A DNA stretch of 64,000 nucleotides from Aquirickettsiella gammari. GTDB lineage: Bacteria > Pseudomonadota > Gammaproteobacteria > Diplorickettsiales > Diplorickettsiaceae. The notes beneath the pieces are model-generated. The model worked only from the letters and a program-made list of their open reading frames with translations. It was not told the DNA's origin and ran no database searches. Both the position numbers and the translations under genes were made by a program. Positions 7,859 to 14,913 of the stretch are shown here, in pieces. The stretch spans positions 372,001 to 436,000 of the forward strand of contig OY969558.1 of assembly GCA_963701065.1 (NCBI GenBank), in the 5' to 3' direction. Numbering within the stretch: the stretch's first letter is position 1; every line of letters starts with the position of its first letter.

Positions 7859-9442
7859 ATGAGTTATCAAGTCCTAGCCCGAAAATATCGGCCTCAATCA
7901 TTTGATCAATTGATTGGCCAAGAATCGACTTGTCGCATCCTAAAAAATGCGCTTGAAACTCAACGAATTCATCATGCCTATCTTTTTACCGGGACACGGG
8001 GTGTTGGTAAAACAACCTTGGCGCGCTTATTAGCTAAATGTTTGAATTGCCAAGCTAAAATAAGTGCTGAACCTTGTAATCAGTGCGCGAATTGCCTAGC
8101 TATTCACAGCAATCGTTTCATCGACTTGATTGAAGTGGACGCCGCTTCACGCACCAAAGTGGAAGATACGCGTGATTTGTTGGCGGATGTTCATTATGCA
8201 CCGAGCCAAGGTCGCTATAAAATCTATCTGATCGACGAAGTCCATATGCTCTCTTCGCATAGTTTTAATGCTTTACTAAAAACTCTCGAAGAACCACCAC
8301 CGCATGTTATTTTTTTATTAGCCACCACCGATCCACAACGCTTACCGGCGACCATCCTTTCGCGTTGTTTACAATTTCACTTGAAGATTATCCCTAGCGA
8401 ACAAATCAGTGCGCATTTAGCAACGGTTTTAAAATGTGAAAATATCCCTTATGAACCCATGGCGCTGCCACCACTCGCGCAAGCGGCGCGCGGTAGTTTA
8501 CGTGATGCCTTGAGTTTACTAGATCAGGCCATCGCTTATACCAATCAACATCTCACTTGTCAGGATATCAACCGCTTATTAGGCCATGTCAAAAGCGCTG
8601 AGATAGCTAACCTCGTTGAGGCTTTGATCGAAGAAGATAGTGCTAAGCTCTTTGCTATAGTAGAAAGCTTAAACGAGCAGGCAGTTGATTATTCCCATGT
8701 TATTGATGAGTTGATTACTTTTTTACACCATATGGCGCTTAATCCATTATTTAAGAACGAAATCAACAAGACTTCGCCACTTATTGAGGCCTTAGCCAAA
8801 AAACTTACCCCCGAGGACATACAGCTTTATTATCAAATTGCCTTATTAAGTCGACGTGATTTAACACTTGCGCCAACGCCGCGGCTAGGCTTTGAGATGA
8901 TGTTATTAAGGCTATTGGCTTTTAAACCCGTCAGCGATAAGCGGATTGAAAAATCTGATGCTGAGGCCTTAGAAAAAAAGACCTTAGCTCATCGCGCTAT
9001 GCCTAGTGCCAAAAAACACCTCCCACTCCAAGCCGATAAAACAGCCTGCAACCCCGCTAACCCAGACTGGTCGACGCTTATCAAGCAATTGAAATTAACC
9101 GGTTTAACCCATACCCTGGCCCATCAATGTGCGTTACAATCCTATCAGGCGAATCATATTTGTTTATGTTTAGATCCCAGACAAGCGGCCCTACGCAGTG
9201 CTAAACAAGAAGCAAAACTAGCGTCAGCACTTTCAAGTTATTTTGCTAAGCCCATCACCTTAGAGATCAAGCTTGGCGATGCGAATCTATCCACACCCGC
9301 GCGCCAGGAGGCACAGCAAAAATCACAGCGACTAGAACAAACCACGAAGGCTTTGCAGGAAGACCCGGCCATCCAGGCGATTATGCAGACATTTGATGCT
9401 AAACTACGGCCTGAGTCTATTCAACTTCTTGATGAAGCCTGA
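7859..9442 (+). CDS. dnaX: DNA polymerase III subunits tau/gamma
   Basis: The clamp-loader motor of the replicative polymerase. The start is set at the ATG at 7859 (MSYQVLARKYRPQSF), with AAGGGGGG at about 7841-7848 as ribosome-binding site. An in-frame GTG at 7823 would add 12 unconserved residues. The full product is 527 residues, shorter than E. coli tau (643). It shows Walker A GTRGVGKTTLARLL, a four-cysteine zinc module (CLNCQ..CNQCANC), DEVHMLSSHSFNALLKTLEEPP and the sensor-1 region LATTDPQRLP. A slippery heptamer at 8974-8980 could produce a 382-residue gamma-like form. ybaB and recR follow, the conserved recombination/replication cluster. Confidence 0.96.
   Translation: MSYQVLARKYRPQSFDQLIGQESTCRILKNALETQRIHHAYLFTGTRGVGKTTLARLLAKCLNCQAKISAEPCNQCANCLAIHSNRFIDLIEVDAASRTKVEDTRDLLADVHYAPSQGRYKIYLIDEVHMLSSHSFNALLKTLEEPPPHVIFLLATTDPQRLPATILSRCLQFHLKIIPSEQISAHLATVLKCENIPYEPMALPPLAQAARGSLRDALSLLDQAIAYTNQHLTCQDINRLLGHVKSAEIANLVEALIEEDSAKLFAIVESLNEQAVDYSHVIDELITFLHHMALNPLFKNEINKTSPLIEALAKKLTPEDIQLYYQIALLSRRDLTLAPTPRLGFEMMLLRLLAFKPVSDKRIEKSDAEALEKKTLAHRAMPSAKKHLPLQADKTACNPANPDWSTLIKQLKLTGLTHTLAHQCALQSYQANHICLCLDPRQAALRSAKQEAKLASALSSYFAKPITLEIKLGDANLSTPARQEAQQKSQRLEQTTKALQEDPAIQAIMQTFDAKLRPESIQLLDEA
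8974..8980 (+). promoter_or_regulatory. Candidate programmed -1 frameshift heptamer in dnaX
   Basis: A AAA AAG is in the zero frame (codons GAA AAA AAG), identical to the E. coli dnaX heptamer. A -1 slip would read GAC CTT AGC TCA TCG CGC TAT GCC and stop at TAG 9004-9006. GAGG at 8963-8966, 7 nt upstream, could act as the stimulatory internal Shine-Dalgarno element. I see no strong stem-loop just downstream. Confidence 0.6.
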
Positions 9443-9495
9443 ATATCACTTGATACCTAAACGAATAAAATGAATCCTAACCCGAGGAGAATAAA

Positions 9496-9828
9496 ATGAA
9501 TATGAAAGTTGACCTAGACACGCTCTTAAAACAAGCACAAGACATGCAATCTAAGATGCAATTAGCGCAGGCAGAATTAGCCCAAATAGTGATTACCGGG
9601 GAAGCCGGTGCGGGTTTAGTGAAAATCGAAATGGATGGTCGGCATAATGTTAAATCCATTCAGCTTGACCCTCCCTTACTAAAAGAACCCAAGGAATTTA
9701 TGGAAGAATTACTGGTTGCGGCATTTAATGATGCACTACAAAAAATTGAAAAAGAATCACGTCAAAAATTAAATGATTTAACCCATCATATGCAAACTAA
9801 GTTTAGCAGTGATGTAACGAGCGCTTAA
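9496..9828 (+). CDS. ybaB: Nucleoid-associated protein of the YbaB/EbfC family
   Basis: A small dimeric DNA-binding protein of 110 residues, the usual length. The N-terminal coiled coil (LLKQAQDMQSKMQLAQAEL) and the core VKIEMDGRHNVKSIQLDP followed by EELLVAAFNDAL identify the family. It sits between dnaX and recR as in most bacteria. The ATG at 9496 is preceded by GAGGAG at about 9484-9489. A start at 9502 is also possible. Confidence 0.95.
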   Translation: MNMKVDLDTLLKQAQDMQSKMQLAQAELAQIVITGEAGAGLVKIEMDGRHNVKSIQLDPPLLKEPKEFMEELLVAAFNDALQKIEKESRQKLNDLTHHMQTKFSSDVTSA

Positions 9829-9923
9829 CAATGGCTATTTCCTTGTTGCTTCCTCGAGTCAACAAGCGTTTGCCAGACTATATTTAGGCTTAGCGCTGTT
9901 TTTGATACCTTAGATGTAAAAAT

Positions 9924-10529
9924 ATGGCCTTTAGTCCTTTGATAACCCAATTGATTACGCAATTTCGTTGCTTACCCGGTGTTGGCCCTAAATCAGCACA
10001 ACGTATGGTCTTTCATTTACTCGAAAGAGCACGTACCGATGGCTTGGCGCTGGCCAAAATAATAGAGCGTGCCATCCAAGAAGTCGGTCATTGTGAACAC
10101 TGTCGAAGTTTAAGTGAAACCTCTCTCTGTACACTTTGCTCGAATCCAAATCGAGACAGTAGTCTACTTTGTGTGGTGGAAACACCCATCGATGTCTTGG
10201 CTATCGAGCAAACAGCCAGCTATCGCGGCTATTATTTTGTCCTTATGGGGCGCTTGTCACCACTCGATGGTATTGGTCCTGAGGAGTTAGGGATAAAACA
10301 CTTTGTTCAGCGTATTAATACCCAGCCCCCACAAGAAATTATCTTAGCGACCAATCCGACCGTAGAAGGAGAGGCAACGGCACATTATCTCAGCGAGCTT
10401 ATCCAGCAAAAAGGCATCAAAGTTAGCCGCATCGCGCATGGTGTTCCCTTAGGCAGCGAGTTAGAGTTTATCGATGGGCACACACTAGCGCGTTCACTGT
10501 CTGCGCGTGTTACGGTTGATACTTTTTAA
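9924..10529 (+). CDS. recR: Recombination mediator protein RecR
   Basis: Part of the RecFOR pathway that loads RecA on gapped DNA. It has 201 residues, the usual length: helix-hairpin-helix FRCLPGVGPKSAQRMVFHLL, a C4 zinc finger CEHCRSL..CTLC, then a Toprim domain (SLLCVVETPIDVLAIE) and the C-terminal Walker B-like region ATNPTVEGEAT. It is 95 bases after ybaB and converges on the 10551-11420 gene with a 21-base gap. Confidence 0.96.
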   Translation: MAFSPLITQLITQFRCLPGVGPKSAQRMVFHLLERARTDGLALAKIIERAIQEVGHCEHCRSLSETSLCTLCSNPNRDSSLLCVVETPIDVLAIEQTASYRGYYFVLMGRLSPLDGIGPEELGIKHFVQRINTQPPQEIILATNPTVEGEATAHYLSELIQQKGIKVSRIAHGVPLGSELEFIDGHTLARSLSARVTVDTF

Positions 10530-10550
10530 ATTCAACGGTTCATCGCCACA

Positions 10551-11420
10551 TTAAAATGGTGGATACTGTGTATAGGTGTTATCTGAACTCGATGCAGAAG
10601 GTTCAGGCGGCAGCACGGCACCTACATTGGCATTTTCCACATCATTGGTTTGGAAAAAATTAACTCCGCGGTAACTAGTGATCGGTAAAGATAGCAAATC
10701 AGCTGACATAGGATGCTTTTCGAGAAGGTAGCGTTGATAAGTCTGGTCTATGGATAGCTCGGGGTACTTCAAAGAAAGGGCCTCGGATTTTAAAAACTGC
10801 GAGATACCCGAGATTTCATTTATTTTATCAAGATAGATAACACCACAATAAAAAGGATTAATAATGAAGCATTTTTCATTAAGGCCTAAGGCAAAAGCAA
10901 CAAATTTCGATGGAATAGCTCCTACGATAAAAGCGGGATTTAATGCCGAAATAACCGCGTAATCAGGTCCCTCGTTAATTTCGCCGTTGTAACCTGCTAC
11001 AAAATTGGAGTTATTTACATTTTCCTCACATAATGGAATGCTTTGCACGCTTTTATTATAGCTAGAGTCGATCAAATAAACATAACCACAATCTCCAGCT
11101 GAAGCCTGTTCGTTATTCCAACCCGTTAATTCATTGCCATTACAATAGGTATTGGATGCACAAATAAAATATGGATAATGCAATCTGAGGTAAGGCAAAC
11201 GCGCCAAAACACTTTGTTCGTCACGCTGCGTGAAACCCTGTTGAAAAACTCTATTTAAGCCGCCTATTAAACTCATTTCTTGTGAGTCTATTGACTCGCC
11301 GCGCCATAACAGCCCATTTTTAGGGCCAAAAGAAATTAAAACATTGTCGGCTTTTGAATATACCGGAAAAAAGGATTGATGAGATAATTCTTGTGAAGGT
11401 GATTTAATAGATTTTTCCAT
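10551..11420 (-). CDS. Unknown protein with ADP-ribosyltransferase-like motifs, candidate effector
   Basis: I cannot assign this 289-residue protein to a family with confidence. The N-terminal part resembles the cholera toxin/pierisin (R-S-E) class of ADP-ribosyltransferases. LLWRGES (Arg40) is followed by GGLNRVFQQGF, as in the first strand and helix of those toxins. FICASNT (Ser89) could be the S(T)S strand, and SALNPAFIVGAIP (158-170) resembles the segment after the catalytic glutamate. The expected E-x-E is not clean: the acidic residues are Glu147, Glu150 and Asp153, so activity is uncertain. The C-terminus is Pro/Ser-rich (VLPPEPSASSSDN). No signal peptide is seen. It lies between recR and rplT with its own AT-rich upstream region, like an inserted gene. 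Confidence 0.4.
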   Translation of the reverse strand: MEKSIKSPSQELSHQSFFPVYSKADNVLISFGPKNGLLWRGESIDSQEMSLIGGLNRVFQQGFTQRDEQSVLARLPYLRLHYPYFICASNTYCNGNELTGWNNEQASAGDCGYVYLIDSSYNKSVQSIPLCEENVNNSNFVAGYNGEINEGPDYAVISALNPAFIVGAIPSKFVAFALGLNEKCFIINPFYCGVIYLDKINEISGISQFLKSEALSLKYPELSIDQTYQRYLLEKHPMSADLLSLPITSYRGVNFFQTNDVENANVGAVLPPEPSASSSDNTYTQYPPF

Positions 11421-11576
11421 AATTCTTATCCTTTAAAATAGCTAAACACACGCATATGCTAGCATGAAGAAAAAAATGCTGTAAAGATTTAAATAATTTT
11501 TTTTAAAATTTAAAGATATATTCCCACTTCACTGATTTACTATTTAATTATTTTAATAAAGTGAGAATATCTATGC

Positions 11577-11933
11577 TTAAGCTAAGGCTTGCCTGGCTTT
11601 TTCAACCAGTTGAGCAAAAGTAGCCTTATCCGTTATGGCTAAATCGGCTAATATTTTACGATCGACGGCAATCTCTGCTTTGCTAAGCCCGGCAATGAAG
11701 CGACTATAAATCATCCCATTTTCACGCACAGCAGCATTAATACGGACTATCCAAAGTGCACGAAAATCGCGTTTCTTTTGCTTTCTATCCCGATAAGCAT
11801 ATTGACCGGCTTTGGTCACCGCTTGTTTCGCCGCTCTGATGACACGACTGCGTGCGCCTCGATAACCTTTAGCGGCTTTTAATATTTTTTTATGTCGGGC
11901 TCTGGCGGTTACCCCACGTTTCACTCTTGGCAT
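11577..11933 (-). CDS. rplT: 50S ribosomal protein L20
   Basis: Binds 23S rRNA early in 50S assembly. It has 118 residues, the usual length, with the family start MPRVKRGVTARARHKKIL and the later motif FRALWIVRINAAVRENGM. It is last in thrS-infC-rpmI-rplT. In E. coli, L20 represses rpmI-rplT, but I did not find a clear operator here. Confidence 0.98.
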   Translation of the reverse strand: MPRVKRGVTARARHKKILKAAKGYRGARSRVIRAAKQAVTKAGQYAYRDRKQKKRDFRALWIVRINAAVRENGMIYSRFIAGLSKAEIAVDRKILADLAITDKATFAQLVEKARQALA

Positions 11934-11967
11934 CGTCTTTAACCTCTTTAATTATACTTTGCTTGTT

Positions 11968-12162
11968 TTAAGAACCTTGCAACATACGCTCGACAGCCGG
12001 TACATCGCACGGATTCACTAAATTGGTAGCACGTAGATTTCGTTTACGTTTGCTATCTTTCTTGGTCAGAATATGATTATGGTGCGACTGCGCACATTTA
12101 TAACCATTCGCTGTCGGTTTAAAACGCTTTGCCGCCCCTCGATGGCTTTTTAACTTTGGCAT
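11968..12162 (-). CDS. rpmI: 50S ribosomal protein L35
   Basis: A very basic 64-residue large-subunit protein. MPKLKSHRGAAKRFK and the later KKDSKRKRNLR are typical of the family. It lies 34 bases upstream of rplT and 39 bases after infC. Confidence 0.98.
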   Translation of the reverse strand: MPKLKSHRGAAKRFKPTANGYKCAQSHHNHILTKKDSKRKRNLRATNLVNPCDVPAVERMLQGS

Positions 12163-12201
12163 AAGAATACACTCCGCATTACTGAATAATTTATAATTTG
12201 G

Positions 12202-12783
12202 CTACTTGGTTTTTTTCGGACTTACCACTAACACCATCTGCCTTCCTTCCATCTTAGGTCTATCATCAATCACCGCATAAGCGGCCAGATCTTTCTCCAA
12301 GCGTTCAATGAGCTTAGCGCCTAAATGCAGATGCGCGATTTCACGACCCCGAAATCGCACGGTAATTTTAGCTTTGTCACCTTGTTGTAGGAAACGTATC
12401 AGGTTGCGTAGCTTGACCTGATAATCACCTTCTTCTGTTACGGGTCGAAACTTAATTTCTTTCAATTGAATGCGCTTTTGTTTTTTCTTCTGCGCTGTCT
12501 TTTGTTTACTCAATTCAAAGAGATACTTGCCATAATTCATAATCCGGCAAACAGGGGGCGCCGCCGTCGGTGCAATTTCTACCAAATCAAGATCGGCTTC
12601 TTCCGCTCTTCTTAAGGCATCCTCTAGGGAAACGACACCTAACTGTTCACGCTCAGGGCCTATTAACCTCACTTGAGGAACTCGAATCTCCCTATTAACC
12701 CTGACTCTTTTTGCGTTGCTTGTCCCTGACCTAGGTTGAAATCCCCCACCCGGTCTATTCTGAATAACTTTTTCGGTACTAAT
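12202..12783 (-). CDS. infC: Translation initiation factor IF-3, with an AUU start codon
   Basis: Binds the 30S subunit and discriminates against non-standard start codons and mismatched initiator tRNA. The chosen start is ATT at 12783-12781. GGAG lies 7 nt before it, the thrS stop lies just upstream, and the next ATG upstream would be deep inside thrS. This gives 193 residues starting (M)STEKVIQNRP. AUU is the classical infC start in E. coli and allows IF3 to repress its own translation. Conserved segments include VRLIGPEREQLGVVSLEDAL, PPVCRIMNYGKY, QLKEIKFRP and KAKITVRFRGREIAH. Confidence 0.95.
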   Translation of the reverse strand: MSTEKVIQNRPGGGFQPRSGTSNAKRVRVNREIRVPQVRLIGPEREQLGVVSLEDALRRAEEADLDLVEIAPTAAPPVCRIMNYGKYLFELSKQKTAQKKKQKRIQLKEIKFRPVTEEGDYQVKLRNLIRFLQQGDKAKITVRFRGREIAHLHLGAKLIERLEKDLAAYAVIDDRPKMEGRQMVLVVSPKKTK

Positions 12784-12802
12784 AACTTTTCTCCGTATCG
12801 AT

Positions 12803-14713
12803 TCAACTAGGCGGCGTAACACACTGCTGAAGCATCTGATAAAACATATGGACCGACATACTACCCAAATCATCCCCTGTTTGTCTACGTACAGCGACTT
12901 GTTTTGCCTCTACTTCATCAGCGCCTATCACTAATTGATAGGGTATCTTACACAAACTATGCTCACGAATCTTAAAGCCAATCTTCTCATTTCTCAAATC
13001 TAGCTTTACTCTTACCCCTAATCCTTCTAATTCTCGACCTATCTCTTTGGCATAATCCTGCTGTTTATCAGTAATCGTCATTACCACGACCTGGATGGGC
13101 GCCAACCAAATGGGAAAATGCCCAGCATAATGTTCAATAAGTATCCCTATAAAACGTTCGATAGAACCTAAAATAGCTCTATGCAACATAACTGGGGTCT
13201 TACGCTCACCCTGCTCGCTAACATATTCTGCGCCTAAGCGAGCCGGCATGGAAAAATCAACTTGAATTGTGCCACATTGCCAAACTCGATCTAAACAGTC
13301 TTTTAAAGAAAATTCAATTTTGGGACCATAAAAAGCACCTTCACCCGGGGAATAGGTCCACTTTAGCCCTCTCGTCTCCAAAGCCTGTGCTAAGGCCTGT
13401 TCAGCCTTATCCCAACTCTCATCTGAGCCGACCCGCGCTTCTGGACGGGTAGCTAATTTTAGCATGACTTCCTTGAAACCAAAATCAGCATATACGGCAT
13501 ACAGCAAGTCAATGAAGGCAGCCACTTCGGCTTGAATTTGATCTTCAGTACAAAAAATATGCGCATCATCTTGCACAAAGCCGCGTACCCGCATTAAACC
13601 ATGTAAAGCGCCTGAGGGTTCGTTACGATGGCAAGAACCAAATTCAGCCAACCGTAACGGCAGATCACGATAACTTTTCACGCCCTGATTAAAGATTTGG
13701 ATATGTCCCGGACAATTCATCGGCTTAATAGCAAATTCGGTATTTTCCGAAGCCGCTGTGGTAAACATTTCTTTAAAAAACTTGTCCCAATGACCGGACT
13801 TTTCCCATAATTGGCGCGCTAATAACTGCGGTGACTGTATTTCTTGATAACCACCGGTTTGCAAGCGCGCACGGATATATTGTTTAATGACTTGATAAAT
13901 AGTCCAGCCATTAGGGTGCCAAAACACCATACCCGGTGCTTCTTCTTGAATATGAAATAAATTTAGTTGTTTGGCGAGCTTACGGTGATCGCGTTTTTCA
14001 GCTTCTTCTAGCTGATATAAATAATTTTTTAAGTCCGCCTCGGTCAACCAAGCGGTGCCATAAATTCGTTGCAACATTTCATTTTTAGCATCGCCGCGCC
14101 AATAAGCGCCCGCCACACGGGTTAATTTAAAAACCTTAAGTTTCCCCGTCGTTGGGACGTGTGGCCCACGACAAAGATCAATAAAATCCCCTTCACGATA
14201 CACAGATAATGTCTCTTGCTCGGGAATCGCAGCAATAATTTCCGCTTTATATTCTTCGCCTAAATCCCGAAATAACTCGATCGCTGCCTCTCTCGTTAGG
14301 GTAGTACGCTGTATTGGTAAATCTTGTTTAACTAATTCGCGCATACGCTTTTCTATTTTTTGCAGATCATCCGGTGTAAAATGATGCGCCAGGGCAAAAT
14401 CATAATAAAATCCGTTATCAATGACGGGTCCTATCGTCACTTGCGCGCTTGGAAATAATTGTTTAACTGCATGTGCCAACAAATGCGCTGTCGAGTGACG
14501 AACAATCGCTAAGGCTTCTGGATCACGCGCTGTCAGTATTCTCACCTTAACGTCTTTATCAATCAGGTAAGATAAATCGACGAGTTGACCCTCTACTTCT
14601 GCCGCTATAGCCGCTTTTGCCAAACTGGGCGCGATTTGCTCAGCGACTTGATAAACTGTCGTCCCATGGATAACAGTACGTTGTGTAGCGTCTGGTAAAG
14701 TAATGACAGGCAT
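12803..14713 (-). CDS. thrS: Threonine--tRNA ligase
   Basis: A class II aminoacyl-tRNA synthetase that charges tRNA-Thr. The start is set at MPVITLPDATQ (ATG at 14713), giving 636 residues. The open frame continues upstream only because it runs through the tRNA-Val gene. Domains: N-terminal TGS; editing domain with HSTAHLLAHAVKQLFP and the later CRGPHVP; catalytic core with zinc ligands in FAIKPMNCPGHIQIF; motif 2 in FGSCHRNEPSGALHGLMRVRG; motif 3 PVMLHRAILGSIERF; C-terminal anticodon-binding domain. The leader between the tRNA CCA end and the ATG is only 17 nt with no clear Shine-Dalgarno sequence. Confidence 0.97.
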   Translation of the reverse strand: MPVITLPDATQRTVIHGTTVYQVAEQIAPSLAKAAIAAEVEGQLVDLSYLIDKDVKVRILTARDPEALAIVRHSTAHLLAHAVKQLFPSAQVTIGPVIDNGFYYDFALAHHFTPDDLQKIEKRMRELVKQDLPIQRTTLTREAAIELFRDLGEEYKAEIIAAIPEQETLSVYREGDFIDLCRGPHVPTTGKLKVFKLTRVAGAYWRGDAKNEMLQRIYGTAWLTEADLKNYLYQLEEAEKRDHRKLAKQLNLFHIQEEAPGMVFWHPNGWTIYQVIKQYIRARLQTGGYQEIQSPQLLARQLWEKSGHWDKFFKEMFTTAASENTEFAIKPMNCPGHIQIFNQGVKSYRDLPLRLAEFGSCHRNEPSGALHGLMRVRGFVQDDAHIFCTEDQIQAEVAAFIDLLYAVYADFGFKEVMLKLATRPEARVGSDESWDKAEQALAQALETRGLKWTYSPGEGAFYGPKIEFSLKDCLDRVWQCGTIQVDFSMPARLGAEYVSEQGERKTPVMLHRAILGSIERFIGILIEHYAGHFPIWLAPIQVVVMTITDKQQDYAKEIGRELEGLGVRVKLDLRNEKIGFKIREHSLCKIPYQLVIGADEVEAKQVAVRRQTGDDLGSMSVHMFYQMLQQCVTPPS

Positions 14714-14730
14714 ACATTTATAAAAATAGT

Positions 14731-14805
14731 TGGTAGGCACGAGTGGGATCGAACCACCGACCACCACCATGTCAAGGTGGTGCTCTACCACTGAGCTACG
14801 TGCCT
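14731..14805 (-). tRNA. tRNA-Val(GAC)
   Basis: 75 nt with encoded CCA. The acceptor AGGCACG pairs perfectly with CGTGCCT. D-arm GCTCAGTGGTAGAGC. The anticodon stem CCACC/GGTGG with loop TTGACAT gives anticodon GAC. T-arm GGTTCGATCC. It lies 17 nt upstream of thrS on the same strand. Confidence 0.96.
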
Positions 14806-14913
14806 ATAAGTTACGAAACATCAGGCATGCAAAAAGCAAAGCCGATTATTAAATTATCTAATGCAAGATTAATGGCAAGAAAAATAACACTGTTGTTTTA
14901 TCGACGCAACAAT

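Noticed and set aside
12784..12873. N-terminal extension of infC by 30 codons from an upstream ATG
   Set aside because: It overlaps the 3' end of thrS in another frame, and a strong Shine-Dalgarno sequence points to the ATT start.
14714..14791. N-terminal extension of thrS by 26 codons
   Set aside because: The extension is encoded by the tRNA-Val gene. MPVITLPDATQ matches the family start.
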